Assembly (NCBI GenBank): GCA_016793115.1
Contig: JAEUIN010000180.1
Span: 18,553 to 82,552 of the forward strand
DNA length: 64,000 nucleotides
Source of the DNA: Planctomycetaceae bacterium
GTDB taxonomy: Bacteria > Planctomycetota > Planctomycetia > Pirellulales > PNKZ01
Direction: 5' to 3'
The notes below the pieces were generated by a model. The model did not search any database. It was not told the origin of the DNA and was given only the letters and a program-made list of their open reading frames with translations. Shown piece after piece: positions 46,572 to 55,490 of this stretch; within the stretch, counting starts at the first letter, position 1; each line of letters starts with the position of its first letter. The translations under genes were made by a program, and so were the position numbers.

Positions 46572-47741
46572 ATGTTCCACCGACCTCATAAATCCTCGTG
46601 CGAATGGGTCGCCGCGCGTCGTGAATTTGAATTCACACAAGCGACGTTGCGTGAACTCGATGCGACGATCCGTCGCCGCCCGCTCGCCGATTTCGTCCGC
46701 CCTGACGACCATTTTCTTCCGCTTCTCATTCTCGATCGCACCGTCGACGAGGCGGCTCAAATGGCGTTCGAAGAGTTACGTCGCCTGCCGGGCGTCGGTC
46801 CGATTAAAGTTCAAAACTTATTGTTGTTGCTGCGACGGATCGTCGATGCCGCTCCGGAAGCGCAAAGCGACGGCACGCCGCCCGCCCCGGAAACCTGGAC
46901 CGCCTACCCGGCGGGGCACGTTCCGACCGGCGAGCCCGATCTCGACGTCACCGAGCATCAATGGTCGAGTTGGCGCGACCGTCTCGCTCGCCATGCGTTG
47001 GCCGACGAGCGCCTCGGCCGCGTCGTTCGGCGCTTGAGCGATCTGCCCCGCAGCCTCTGGCACGCTCGGCTCGCCGACTTCACGCAATTCGGCTTGGCCA
47101 AATTGCGGTCTCAAAAAGGCTTCGGTCCGCGGCGCGTCGCCGTCGTCGTCGATGCCGTGCGCCGGTTGAACGACGGCGCACTCGCCGTGGAAAACTCGCG
47201 CGGCGCCGGGATGATCGTCGGTCCCGAATCGCTGGTCGGCGTCGACTCTTGGCTCGTCGACGCCGTCCTCGGCCGCGTGCCGCTATGCGCGACGACGTTT
47301 TGCGATCACGTGGCCGTTCCGCTGCTCGACTTGCTCCGCACTGATTTAGGCGAAGCCGCCTGCGGCATCGCGACCGAGCGCTTGCCGCTCCCTTCGTTGC
47401 GTACCGCGCCGCTCGACGGAGACGACGCCGCTCTCTGGGCGGAGCGTCTGTCCACGTCGCGCCTCCATCAAATCCGCCAAGACTCCGCGGCGGCCCTGCG
47501 CGTCCGTTGGCCGCGGGGCGAAGATTTGTCCGCGGCGCTCCTCGCCCGGCTTGCGCCGTCCGCCGACGAAGTTGACGAACAACTGATCGCCGATTCGCTC
47601 GTCGAGTTCTTTCCCGGCTTGGCCGCGAAGCGCCGTCGCCCGGCCCGACGCTCGGGTGACGGTACCGCCCGCGTGACGCTGCCGTTGAGTCTTGACGCTC
47701 GCCCCGCGGCCGCCGCCGAACGCGATGCCGGAATCGCCTGA
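46572..47741 (+). CDS. Unrecognised protein with two HhH / alpha-CTD-like motifs (tandem paralogue 1)
   Basis: 389 residues from the ATG at 46572; a TTG at 46563 is the only earlier choice. I do not recognise a named family. Two helix-hairpin-helix motifs are visible: FEELRRLPGVGPIKVQNLLL (66-86) and LAKLRSQKGFGPRRVAVVVD (175-194). Each follows a short helix ending in T-V-D-E or L-A-D-F, giving the layout of the RNA polymerase alpha C-terminal domain. A third region has CDHVAVPLLDLL, GEAACGIATER and LRVRWPRGEDLSAALLARL (309-327). All three regions recur in the next gene, and RPLADFVR matches RPLRDFVR there. The motifs imply DNA contact, perhaps regulation. Fifty-seven bases separate it from its paralogue; it is divergent from the giant gene. 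Confidence 0.75.
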   Translation: MFHRPHKSSCEWVAARREFEFTQATLRELDATIRRRPLADFVRPDDHFLPLLILDRTVDEAAQMAFEELRRLPGVGPIKVQNLLLLLRRIVDAAPEAQSDGTPPAPETWTAYPAGHVPTGEPDLDVTEHQWSSWRDRLARHALADERLGRVVRRLSDLPRSLWHARLADFTQFGLAKLRSQKGFGPRRVAVVVDAVRRLNDGALAVENSRGAGMIVGPESLVGVDSWLVDAVLGRVPLCATTFCDHVAVPLLDLLRTDLGEAACGIATERLPLPSLRTAPLDGDDAALWAERLSTSRLHQIRQDSAAALRVRWPRGEDLSAALLARLAPSADEVDEQLIADSLVEFFPGLAAKRRRPARRSGDGTARVTLPLSLDARPAAAAERDAGIA

Positions 47742-47798
47742 CATGTCGAATCTGAATCCCTATCGAACCCCGTTCCTCCGACGCCGGAACCTCCGCCG

Positions 47799-48953
47799 AT
47801 GACGAGCTCCCTCGAAGATCGCTGGACGCAACTGCAAACCTCGTTCGAGACGGCGTGCGCCGCCATCCGCCCGCTGGGGGAAGTGCTGCAAGAGCGCCCG
47901 CTGCGCGACTTCGTCCGCGCCGTCGATCGCTGCATTCCTGAAGCGCTCGCCGAATCGCGGCTGGGCGACGTCGTCCTCATGTCGTTCACCGAACTCCGCG
48001 CTTTGGGAGGCGTCGGTCAGGTGAAAATCGGCAATCTCATCGAAGTGCTGCGCCGCATCGTCGCCGAAGCTCCGCAACTGGAGGCCGCCGCCGCGCACGC
48101 CCCGCCGGCCGATGCCGCGCACGTCGTCCACGTCGCCCCGACGGAAATCGACGAACTCCGCTGGGAGCAATGGCGAGCCCGCGTTCGCGCGCACAATCTG
48201 GGCGGCGAATTCCTCGGCCGCTTCGTCGAGAGTCTGCGCGAGCTACGGCGCGGGCTGTGGTTCGCCCCGCTCGACGATTTCCTCGATCTCTCCCTGGCCG
48301 AATTGCATCGACAACGCGGCTTCGGCCCCAAACGCATCGGCGCGATTCTCCAGGTGTTTCAACTCCTCGACGAATCGCTCGTCGCCCGCGAAACCGATCC
48401 GAACCGGCCGTTGCTGCTCGGCCCCTGGCGCATCGCCGTCGCCGACGCCTACCTCGCGGCCGTGGCCGGCGGTCTCGTCGAAATCTCGGCAAGCGAGTTC
48501 GAGCGCAGCGTCGTGCTGCCGGTGCTCGAGCAAATCGATTGCGACGCGGGCGAAGCGACTTACGCGGTCGTCGCCGAACGGATCGGCGTCGACCCGCTGC
48601 ACGGTACGACGACCGCTTACGGCGAGCCGCGGCCGACCGTCTCGTCGCACGAACGCTTCTCGCGCCCTTATCGCTTACAATTGCTCACCGACGCGGCGAC
48701 TCTCTTGCAATGCCGCTGGCCGCGCGGCGAACAGCTCGCGGCGCAGGTCGTCGAGCGGCTGCAAGCTCGCCCGCTCGGCGTCGCTCAGATTCCGCTGGCG
48801 ACCCGAACGTTCGCCGCCCTCTTTCCGAATCTCAAGGCCGACATGGCGCGCTCCCGCTCGCAACTCGCGGCCGGCAAAACCACAACGTCCGCCGCCTCGC
48901 TGGATCGCCGCTCGGCGAAGGACGGACTTCCCGGGCTGAGAACGGGCGCCTAG
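47799..48953 (+). CDS. Unrecognised protein with two HhH / alpha-CTD-like motifs (tandem paralogue 2)
   Basis: 384 residues. Clearly homologous to the preceding gene along its whole length: RPLRDFVRAVD (33-43), FTELRALGGVGQVKIGNLIE (63-82) as first HhH motif, EQWRARVRAHNLGGEFLGR (123-141), LAELHRQRGFGPKRIGAILQ (166-185) as second HhH motif, CDAGEATYAVVAER (248-261), and RLQLLTDAATLLQCRWPRGE (292-311). Identity between the two looks moderate, so the duplication is not recent. Charged, soluble, no signal or membrane segment. The gene pair probably forms an operon, perhaps a heterodimer. Probably DNA-binding; target unknown. Confidence 0.75.
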   Translation: MTSSLEDRWTQLQTSFETACAAIRPLGEVLQERPLRDFVRAVDRCIPEALAESRLGDVVLMSFTELRALGGVGQVKIGNLIEVLRRIVAEAPQLEAAAAHAPPADAAHVVHVAPTEIDELRWEQWRARVRAHNLGGEFLGRFVESLRELRRGLWFAPLDDFLDLSLAELHRQRGFGPKRIGAILQVFQLLDESLVARETDPNRPLLLGPWRIAVADAYLAAVAGGLVEISASEFERSVVLPVLEQIDCDAGEATYAVVAERIGVDPLHGTTTAYGEPRPTVSSHERFSRPYRLQLLTDAATLLQCRWPRGEQLAAQVVERLQARPLGVAQIPLATRTFAALFPNLKADMARSRSQLAAGKTTTSAASLDRRSAKDGLPGLRTGA

Positions 48954-49178
48954 TCCGGATTCGCCCACCTAAAACGCCCGGCACGTTCCCTGGCGGGGCG
49001 ACTCTGTGTTGCGGATTAAAAGAGCGTAGAATCGTCGCGAAGCGCGTCGTCCGCCCCCGACGGTCGATCGCCCGAGCTTTACGAGATTGCCAAGCGCCGC
49101 GCCTGAAGCGTTGCCCGCGCCGCTGTCCCCGAAAAGCTCCCCGGCCCGCCCTGCCACGTTTATCCCAAAGCGATTCCC

Positions 49179-50675
49179 ATGACGATCGTCTCTCCTCGTT
49201 GGCTCGTTCGTTTCGCCGTCGGCTTGATCGCACTCGCCGTCTGGTGCGACGTCGCCTCCTCGTCGCAGGCCGCCGACGCCCCGCCGAACGTTGTTTTGAT
49301 CTTCGTCGACGACCTCGGCTACGGCGATCTCGCCTCGTTCGGGGCGGCGGACGTTCGCACTCCGAACATCGATCGGCTCGCCGTCGACGGCACGAAGTTC
49401 ACCAACTTCTACGTCGCTCAGCCGGTCTGCACGGCCAGCCGCGCGGCGCTGATGACCGGCTGCTACTCGAACCGCGTCGGGTTGTTCGGCGCGCTCAACC
49501 ACGAAAGCCGCATCGGCATCGCGGCCGAGGAATTGCTGCTCCCGGAGATATTCAAGCAACAAGGCTATGCCACGGCCGCCTACGGTAAGTGGCACCTCGG
49601 CCTGCAAGCGGAGTTCAACCCCGTGCGCAACGGGTTCGATGAGTTCTTCGGCATTCCCTACTCCAACGACAACGGCCCGCTGCACGGATCGCAGAAAGGC
49701 TTACCGCCGCTTCCCTTAATGGAAGGTGAAAAGATCGTCGGCCACGATCCCGATCAATCGCAATTCACCAAGCTCTTCACCGAACGGGCCTGCGCGTTCA
49801 TCGCGAAGAATAAGGAGCGGCCGTTCTTTCTGTACGTGCCGCACGTGATGCCGCACGTGCCGATCTTCGCTTCGGCCGAGTTCAAGGGACGCAGTAGTCG
49901 CGGTCTCTACGGCGACGTAGTTGAGGAAGTCGATTGGTCGGTCGGCCGGATCGTCGCCGCCGTCGATGAGCACAAGCTCGCCGAGCGCACCCTCATCATC
50001 TTCACTTCGGACAACGGGCCGTTCCTCTCCTACGGCAACCACGCGGGCAGCGCCAAGCCGCTGCGGGAAGGAAAGCTGACGACGTTCGAAGGAGGCGTGC
50101 GTTCCCCTTGCTTCATGCGGCAGCGGGGCACGGTGCCGGCCGGCCGCGTGTGCGACGAGCTCGTCGCCTCGATCGATCTGCTGCCGACGTTCGCCGCGCT
50201 GCTCGGCGCGGAGTTGCCCGCCAAGAAGATCGACGGCGTGAATATCGCGCCGATCATTCGCGGCGAGGCCGGCGCGAAGTCGCCGCACGAAGCCTTCTAT
50301 TATTATGCCGGTGAGGAACTGCAAGCGGTTCGCTCAGGTGATTGGAAGCTGCATTTCGCGCATGACTATCTCACGAGCGCCTCGCCCCCGGGACGCGACG
50401 GCCGGCCGGCCAACTACGAGAACATGAAGCCGGCGGCGATGAGCGTCTCCGGCTTGGCCGGCATCGCAAGCCGGCACGGCTACGTCGTCGCTCATCAGCC
50501 GCAGGCGCTCTACAACTTGACGGACGACGTCGGTGAAACGCGCGACGTCGCGAAAGATCATCCGGACGTCGTCGCCCGCCTGGAAAAGCTGGCCGAGGCC
50601 GCGCGAGCCGACCTGGGCGACACGCTGACCAAACGCCAAGGCCCGGGAGTTCGTCCGGCCGGAAAATTGCCTTAG
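49179..50675 (+). CDS. Exported type I sulfatase
   Basis: 498 residues with signal peptide (VRFAVGLIALAVWCDVASSSQA). Type I sulfatases hydrolyse sulfate esters, mostly from marine or host polysaccharides, in the periplasm. Metal-binding NVVLIFVDDLGYGD (37-50) is followed by CTASR (84-88), where Cys84 is converted to formylglycine; the usual proline is alanine here, an accepted variant. AYGKWHLGL and the LIIFTSDNGPFLSYG metal-site stretch are also present. Full length. It needs a formylglycine-generating enzyme, not seen here. A stem-loop follows, then a Tat oxidoreductase on the same strand 105 bp away, a pairing often seen in planctomycete polysaccharide genes. The substrate cannot be assigned. 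Confidence 0.95.
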   Translation: MTIVSPRWLVRFAVGLIALAVWCDVASSSQAADAPPNVVLIFVDDLGYGDLASFGAADVRTPNIDRLAVDGTKFTNFYVAQPVCTASRAALMTGCYSNRVGLFGALNHESRIGIAAEELLLPEIFKQQGYATAAYGKWHLGLQAEFNPVRNGFDEFFGIPYSNDNGPLHGSQKGLPPLPLMEGEKIVGHDPDQSQFTKLFTERACAFIAKNKERPFFLYVPHVMPHVPIFASAEFKGRSSRGLYGDVVEEVDWSVGRIVAAVDEHKLAERTLIIFTSDNGPFLSYGNHAGSAKPLREGKLTTFEGGVRSPCFMRQRGTVPAGRVCDELVASIDLLPTFAALLGAELPAKKIDGVNIAPIIRGEAGAKSPHEAFYYYAGEELQAVRSGDWKLHFAHDYLTSASPPGRDGRPANYENMKPAAMSVSGLAGIASRHGYVVAHQPQALYNLTDDVGETRDVAKDHPDVVARLEKLAEAARADLGDTLTKRQGPGVRPAGKLP

Positions 50676-50679
50676 CGAG

Positions 50680-50700
50680 CGGCAAGGTTTATCCTTGCCG
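50680..50700. terminator. 8-bp hairpin after the sulfatase gene
   Basis: cggcaagg, loop tttat, ccttgccg lies five bases after the sulfatase stop. No T-run follows, so it may be an attenuating or RNA-stabilising hairpin rather than a full terminator; the downstream gene could be partly cotranscribed. Confidence 0.45.
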
Positions 50701-50780
50701 TCTGCTTAAGTGTTCCGCAAGGACGGACGGCGGGGATCAACTCCGCCGCTCGCCTCGACCTCGCCCTCGGAGCTTCGCCC

Positions 50781-52124
50781 ATGCCGCGCTCTCATGTCTC
50801 TCGCCGTCAGTTCCTCGCGACCGGTGGCGCCGCCTCGGCCGCCGCGCTCTTTGCCGCTCCGGCGATCGTTCGCGGGCGCAACCTCAACACCAAGCTCAAC
50901 ATCGCCTGCATCGGCGTCGGCGGGCGAGGCGCGGCCAACCTGAAAGGCGTCGGCTCCGAAAACATCACCGTCGTTTGCGACGTCGACGGGAAGCGACTCG
51001 CCGCGGCCAACCAATTGCACCCGCAGGCCAAGCCGTTCGTCGACTTCCGCAAAGTGTTCGACGAAGCGCATCAGACGTTCGACGCCGTCGTCGTGAGCAC
51101 CTGCGAACACACGCACGCGTTCGCCACGCTGCCGGCCTTGCAGCTCGGCAAGCATGTCTACTGCGAGAAGCCGCTGACGCACAACATTTATGAGGCCCGC
51201 AAGGTGCGCGAAGCGGCGGCGAAGGCGAACGTCGCCACGCAGATGGGCATTCAGATGCACGCCCAGGAAAACTTCCGTCAGGTCGTCGAGCTGATTCATT
51301 CCGGCGCGATCGGCGCGGTGAAAGAAGCCCATGTCTGGGTGTCGCGCGCCTGGGGCCTGCAATCGGAAGAAAAGGCCAAGCAATACAAAGACATCGTCTA
51401 CGTCGCCGAGCGTCCTGCGCAGGTCGATCCGGTGCCCGAGGGGCTCGATTGGGATCTCTGGCTCGGGCCTGCGCCCGCGCGGCCGTTCAACAACGTCTAC
51501 TTCCCCGGTCCGAAGTGGTATCGCTGGTGGGATTTCGGCAGCGGCACGATGAGCGATCTCGGAAGCCACTGGAACGACATGCCGTTTTGGGCCTTGAAGC
51601 TCGACGCACCGCGCACGGTGGAAGCGTTCGGTCCGCCGGCCCATCCGGAACTCGCCCCGGCCTCGCTCACCGTGGTGTATGAATACGGAGCGCGCGGCGA
51701 CCTGCCGCCGGTAACGCTCACCTGGCATCAAGGCGAAGACAAGCCGGAGATCTGGAAGAAAGGGGGCATTCCGCAACAGCAAAACGGTGTGCTGTTCATC
51801 GGCGACAAGGGAATGCTCTTGGCCGAATACCAGAAGCACAAGCTATTGCCGGAAGAGAAGTTCCGCGACTTCCAGACGCCCGCCCCGACGATTCCGCGCG
51901 TCGCGAGCCACTACCAGGAATGGATCGACGCCGCGAAAAACGGGACAAAGTGCTCGGCCGATTTCGAATACAGCGGACTTCTCACCGAAGCAAACCACTT
52001 GGGCAACGTCGCCTATCGCGTCGGCAAGAAGCTCACCTGGGACACGGCCGCAATGAAGTGCGTCGATTGCCCCGAGGCCGATCGCTTCATTCGCCGCCGG
52101 TATCGCGCCGGCTGGACGCTGTAA
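50781..52124 (+). CDS. Tat-exported Gfo/Idh/MocA family oxidoreductase
   Basis: 447 residues. The N-terminus has a twin-arginine signal [20 protein letters not shown], so it is folded with its cofactor in the cytoplasm and exported. NAD(P)-binding Rossmann motif [19 protein letters not shown] follows, then [17 protein letters not shown] and the catalytic-lysine motif CEKPLTHN, and in the C-terminal domain [20 protein letters not shown] with the active-site aspartate and histidine. Likely acts on a sugar or polyol; planctomycetes carry many copies and most have no known substrate. It follows the sulfatase and precedes crcB by four bases. Confidence 0.93.
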   Translation: MPRSHVSRRQFLATGGAASAAALFAAPAIVRGRNLNTKLNIACIGVGGRGAANLKGVGSENITVVCDVDGKRLAAANQLHPQAKPFVDFRKVFDEAHQTFDAVVVSTCEHTHAFATLPALQLGKHVYCEKPLTHNIYEARKVREAAAKANVATQMGIQMHAQENFRQVVELIHSGAIGAVKEAHVWVSRAWGLQSEEKAKQYKDIVYVAERPAQVDPVPEGLDWDLWLGPAPARPFNNVYFPGPKWYRWWDFGSGTMSDLGSHWNDMPFWALKLDAPRTVEAFGPPAHPELAPASLTVVYEYGARGDLPPVTLTWHQGEDKPEIWKKGGIPQQQNGVLFIGDKGMLLAEYQKHKLLPEEKFRDFQTPAPTIPRVASHYQEWIDAAKNGTKCSADFEYSGLLTEANHLGNVAYRVGKKLTWDTAAMKCVDCPEADRFIRRRYRAGWTL

Positions 52125-52128
52125 GCCG

Positions 52129-52509
52129 ATGACCGTCACGCAAGTTCTCATCGTCGCCGCGTCGGGCGCCGCGGGCGCGGTGACGCGGTGGGGCACGTCG
52201 GTCGCCGCGCAGAATCTGCTCGGCAAGGCGTGGCCCGTCGGCACGCTCGCGGTCAATGTCGTCGGCTGCTTCGTCTTCGGAGCGGCCTACGAACTGACGC
52301 GCCACACGCACGAGCTGCAGCCGAGCGCGCGGCTCTTCTGGCTCACCGGCTTCTGCGGCGCGTACACCACGTTCAGCACCTTCGCCTTCGACGTCGTCGA
52401 ACTGCATACCACGCGCGGGCTCACGTTCGCCGCGCTCAACGTCGCGCTGCATCTCGCGCTGGGGCTCGTCGCGCTCGTCGTCGGCCTCAACATCGGCCGA
52501 ATGTTCTAA
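52129..52509 (+). CDS. crcB: Fluoride channel CrcB/FluC
   Basis: 126 residues, four membrane helices. A dual-topology dimer exports fluoride. Family signatures: GTLAVNVVGCF (38-48) with the pore asparagine N43, and GFCGAYTTFSTF (74-85), containing the phenylalanine box that lines the fluoride path (F82, F85). Starts four bases after the oxidoreductase stop, so it is probably cotranscribed and translationally linked. No fluoride riboswitch was recognised upstream, as expected inside an operon. Confidence 0.95.
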   Translation: MTVTQVLIVAASGAAGAVTRWGTSVAAQNLLGKAWPVGTLAVNVVGCFVFGAAYELTRHTHELQPSARLFWLTGFCGAYTTFSTFAFDVVELHTTRGLTFAALNVALHLALGLVALVVGLNIGRMF

Positions 52510-52586
52510 ACAAAATCGGCGCACGCACTGCCGGCGATTGAACCAACGCTCGGTAAATCAAGCGTTTCGCGTTGCAAAAAGCGAGC

Positions 52587-52615
52587 TTGACCGGTTCCGA
52601 TCCTTCTCCTATTCT
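52587..52615 (+). promoter_or_regulatory. Strong sigma70-type promoter for the small RNA candidate
   Basis: TTGACC at 52587-52592, then a 17-base spacer, then TATTCT at 52610-52615. Both boxes fit the housekeeping consensus well and the spacing is optimal. It lies in the gap after crcB, with no protein-coding gene downstream on the plus strand. Confidence 0.65.
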
Positions 52616-52621
52616 CCCGCC

Positions 52622-52875
52622 TCACGATCGGACGTCGGGCACTCAAAACGCTCGACGTTCGATCAAGCGACACGAGTCGGATATCCGCGCGGTAGGGTCT
52701 GCACTGGAGCGAGCGACGCAAGTCGCAAGCTTCGCGGGCCACGAAGACCGCTCGCTTGGCAAGGATGCCGGGCAAGCCCTTCGCTCCGTGTTACCGTGTC
52801 GTGGGGCGTCCAATCGCTCCCGGAAAGATCGGCGTCCTTCGCCCCCCTGGGACCCGTCTTTCCGGGAGTTTTTTT
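52622..52875 (+). ncRNA. Candidate structured small RNA, about 250 nt (6S-like dimensions)
   Basis: A sigma70-type promoter, a long folded stretch and an intrinsic terminator lie in order in a gap without a protein gene. The ends of the body pair: gatcggacgtc (52626-52636) with ggcgtccaatc (52805-52815), ten of eleven positions including one wobble. Further inward, cgacac (52668-52673) pairs with gtgtcg (52796-52801), and ggagcgagcg pairs with cgctcgcttgg. The pieces make one long, interrupted stem of about 190 nt, the size and shape of 6S RNA. The terminator stem begins two bases after the closing stem. It has no tmRNA, RNase P or SRP signature that I recognise. Assignment to 6S is inference from shape only. 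Confidence 0.55.
52817..52875 (+). terminator. Intrinsic terminator of the small RNA candidate
   Basis: Perfect 12-bp stem, ctcccggaaaga at 52817-52828 and tctttccgggag at 52857-52868, followed directly by seven Ts. Strictly one-directional (plus strand). It is 300 bases after crcB and does not suit the minus-strand gene ending at 52900. Confidence 0.88.
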
Positions 52876-52899
52876 ATGCGCACGTCGAGCCGAAAAGCT

Positions 52900-53988
52900 C
52901 TAGCGCACCGGCGAGGAGTCCGACGTGTCGACGGCCGGCTTCAACAGCGGGCGCGCCTCGCTCGCGCCGATCACCACGTCGTCGCGACCGATTCCCGCGC
53001 CGACGAAGCCGGCTGCGTTGCGAAAGAGTTCGTCCCCCTGCCGCTGCAACTTGCAGCGGTTGAGAAACTCGGCGTGCCCGTCTTCGAAGAGCACGTTCTG
53101 CCCGCCGCAACCGTGGTTCAAGCTGCCGAGGGCGCACTTGTCGGAAGTGCCGTGGCTCGGGGCGTCGGCGAGCACGGCGAAGTTCGCGCGGTTCAAATTA
53201 CGCACGGCGTGATACTTCCCGTCTTCCACATAGCCGAGCGCATAGCCGTAGCCGCCCCCCATGCGCGCGGCCAGCTCCGCTTCCTGAGCGGCGTCGGCTC
53301 GTTGTAATTCTTCCAAGCGAGGCACGCGCACCGCCTCGGCCGAGAGCGCGCTGCCGGGGCAAATCACGTCGGAGGCGTCGCGAATCAGGCCGGCCTCGAG
53401 CAGTCGCGGCGCGTAAATGCCGGCATGACTCAGCGGTCCGTCGAGCGGCACCTCGGGAAACACGTCGCCGTGTGTGCGACTGTAGTCGACCAAGGCCGTC
53501 CCCAAGCGATGCATCCGCTCCTGGCAGGCCGTGACATGGCGCTGATACCGCCAGGCCGCGAGCCCGGGGAACAACAACAGCGACGCCGCGAGCGCCAACC
53601 CGCCCACGGTCACCCAATCGCTCAATCGCCACCGCCGGCCCGCCTCTTCGTCGGCGACCGCGCCCATGACATAGGCGGGCTCCGCCGGCGCGCGCACGGC
53701 GACCTTGCGTCCGCGTACGGCTCCTTTCGCCGAAAAGAAGATCGCCGCTTCCTGGGCGCGTAGCTGCGCGACGAACTCGCAAGTTCGTCGCGCCAATCCG
53801 GCCGGAGGATCGAAGGCCGGATGTCGATCGAGAGCGGGAGACTCGGCCGCGACGATCTCGCGCAGCGACTCCCGGATCAGTTCACAGCGGCGGCGAAGCT
53901 CGTCGTCGACCGCCAGACGGCGTTCGAAGGCTTCGCGCTCGGCGGGCTGCATTGCTCCCTGCAAGTAGCCCAGCAACTCGTCGTCCAT
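52900..53988 (-). CDS. Membrane anti-sigma-like protein fused to a DUF1559-like tail
   Basis: 362 residues, starting 12 bases after the ECF sigma gene stop. Residues 1-50 (DDELLGYLQGAMQPAEREAF, then RRRCELIRESL) match the N-terminal helical segment of anti-sigma factors, but without the zinc HxxxCxxC motif. One membrane segment follows at about 125-146 (VTVGGLALAASLLLFPGLAAW). The outside part carries LGTALVDYSRTHGDVFPEVP (162-181) and NVLFEDGHAEFLNRC, the signatures of planctomycete DUF1559 pseudopilin-like proteins. It therefore probably senses something outside the cytoplasm and holds the sigma factor at the membrane. Fusion of these parts is uncommon in other phyla. Confidence 0.75.
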   Translation of the reverse strand: MDDELLGYLQGAMQPAEREAFERRLAVDDELRRRCELIRESLREIVAAESPALDRHPAFDPPAGLARRTCEFVAQLRAQEAAIFFSAKGAVRGRKVAVRAPAEPAYVMGAVADEEAGRRWRLSDWVTVGGLALAASLLLFPGLAAWRYQRHVTACQERMHRLGTALVDYSRTHGDVFPEVPLDGPLSHAGIYAPRLLEAGLIRDASDVICPGSALSAEAVRVPRLEELQRADAAQEAELAARMGGGYGYALGYVEDGKYHAVRNLNRANFAVLADAPSHGTSDKCALGSLNHGCGGQNVLFEDGHAEFLNRCKLQRQGDELFRNAAGFVGAGIGRDDVVIGASEARPLLKPAVDTSDSSPVR

Positions 53989-54000
53989 CGGACGCTCTCA

Positions 54001-54648
54001 CTACGAAAGGTGCGCCTCCTGAAAGGCGTCGTTGAGCTTCAGCACGGCCGTGTGCAGTCGGCTCTTCACGGTTCCCACCGGCACATGCAACCGATCGGCG
54101 GCTTCGCGATACTTCAGCCCCTGATAGTAAATCAGGTCGACCGCCGTACGGAGTTGTTCAGGCAACTCGGCCACGGCGCCGCGAACCCAATCCGAACGCT
54201 CTGTGGTTTCAAGGTGCGCCTGCGGGGCGTCTTCCTTGCTCTCCAACAGGTTGAGCAACGTGCCGACTTCCTCGTCGGCGCTTTCCCGTTCGCGCCGGTC
54301 GAGGCTGATCAGCTTGTGTCGTTTCGTCCGCCGCTGCAAGTCGATCGCCTGATTGGTGGCGATCGTATACAGCCACGGACGGAACTTGCGATCCGACTCG
54401 AACTGCTCGCACTTCAAGTGAACTTGCAGGAAGGTCGCTTGAAACGCATCTTCCGCAGCCGTCTGATTATTCAGAAACCGCCGCAGATAGCTATACAGTT
54501 CGCGTTCGTACCGAGCGACGAGCAGATCGAACGCCGCCCGGCTGCCGCCGTCGCGATATTCGATCATCAACTCTTCGTCGGTCCGATCGGCCAGATTCGT
54601 CTCATTGCGACGCAGCGGCCGGCGCATCGACACTGTTGCCGTCATCAT
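54001..54648 (-). CDS. ECF-type RNA polymerase sigma factor
   Basis: 215 residues from the ATG at 54648; a GTG at 54657 is also possible and no strong ribosome-binding site decides. Region 2 is clear: DLLVARYERELYSYLRRFL, AEDAFQATFLQVH and RPWLYTIATNQAIDLQRR. Region 4 is clear: LPEQLRTAVDLIYYQGLKYR, EAADRLHVPVGTVKSRLH. A charged, variable linker separates them. It belongs to the planctomycete-rich ECF groups. The anti-sigma-like gene follows 12 bases downstream, so the two are one operon and probably a regulatory pair. Target promoters not identified. Confidence 0.93.
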   Translation of the reverse strand: MMTATVSMRRPLRRNETNLADRTDEELMIEYRDGGSRAAFDLLVARYERELYSYLRRFLNNQTAAEDAFQATFLQVHLKCEQFESDRKFRPWLYTIATNQAIDLQRRTKRHKLISLDRRERESADEEVGTLLNLLESKEDAPQAHLETTERSDWVRGAVAELPEQLRTAVDLIYYQGLKYREAADRLHVPVGTVKSRLHTAVLKLNDAFQEAHLS

Positions 54649-54657
54649 AGTACGCAC

Positions 54658-55490
54658 CGCACGGTGAAAGGGTTCGGGTTGTCGGCTCCTGCCGCGTCTC
54701 CCTCGCCTTTCGCCTCCTTTGAATGGTCAGTTTCCAACCGCAGGCCGTCGGAGCCCGATGAGGCGACTGATTCCACCGTCGCGTTCCCACCGGAGCCACA
54801 CCCAACTACCTACGCGGCTCGATTCCTACATTTGCAACCGGCGCGCCAAGACCCGCGACCCAAACTGAATTTACGTTCAGTACGACCTCAAGAATGACCA
54901 CAAGTCGTTGAGAGAAGGCATTTTAGAGCCATTTCGGCTCATCGGGGGAAGCGATAAGAGCAGCGCTGCCGGCGACGATGCTCGGTCTGAAAATCTTACC
55001 GAGCGCTACAACGTGCGACGTATAACCTATTATTTTTCAATAGATTACGTAACTTTACCGGGCGTGCTGCTGCCCACTCCCCGAAAAGTCTGGTCCTAGA
55101 ATGAGCCGAGTAGTCACTTCGACGACACCAAAGCTCAAGATGAGACAAAAATGGCAGATTCGGCCACGCCTCCGGCTGCCGAGTTGGCGTCCGTCGTCAG
55201 CTCTCGTTCGCTCACAGTCTATCTGAGTCTCATGCCGCTCTAGTGCTTCCTACGTTGCGGGCACGGCCATCGTTCATGACGCCGGGGCTTCGAATTCTTC
55301 ACCCGCGCCGGTCAAACTCGCGCCATGGATTGAATCCGTTGCCGACGCGAAGCAAAATGCCGTTGCCCGAACTCACGCGGTGCTGAGAATCGGTTCTCCT
55401 TTATCTTTCTCCAATCTGCTCCGCCTCGTCGAGCGCAGCCGCCTCCGCCGAGCCCGGCCGCTTCCTGTGTTGCTACTTTAGGATCGCTCG
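54658..55490. other. Long divergent intergenic region upstream of the ECF operon
   Basis: About 830 bp without a convincing gene. It has a short hairpin gagcc-atttc-ggctc at 54926-54940 and an AT-rich patch at about 55020-55060 (tattatttttcaatagatta), the least GC-rich piece of the area and a likely promoter zone. The half nearest 55490 is ordinary and ends with the AGGA ribosome-binding site of the next gene. Confidence 0.45.

Noticed and set aside
48170..49588. 472-codon Arg-rich plus-strand frame overlapping the second HhH gene and the sulfatase
   Set aside because: Shifted-frame shadow; sequence is mostly Arg, Pro, Ala and crosses two real genes.
52622..52875. tmRNA, RNase P RNA or SRP RNA
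   Set aside because: No tag-peptide frame, tRNA-like end, GAGGAAAGTC-type P RNA core or GGAAGCAGCC-type SRP loop.
52538..53307. Plus-strand open frames across the small RNA candidate
   Set aside because: They run through a strong intrinsic terminator and into the antisense of the anti-sigma gene; no domain seen.
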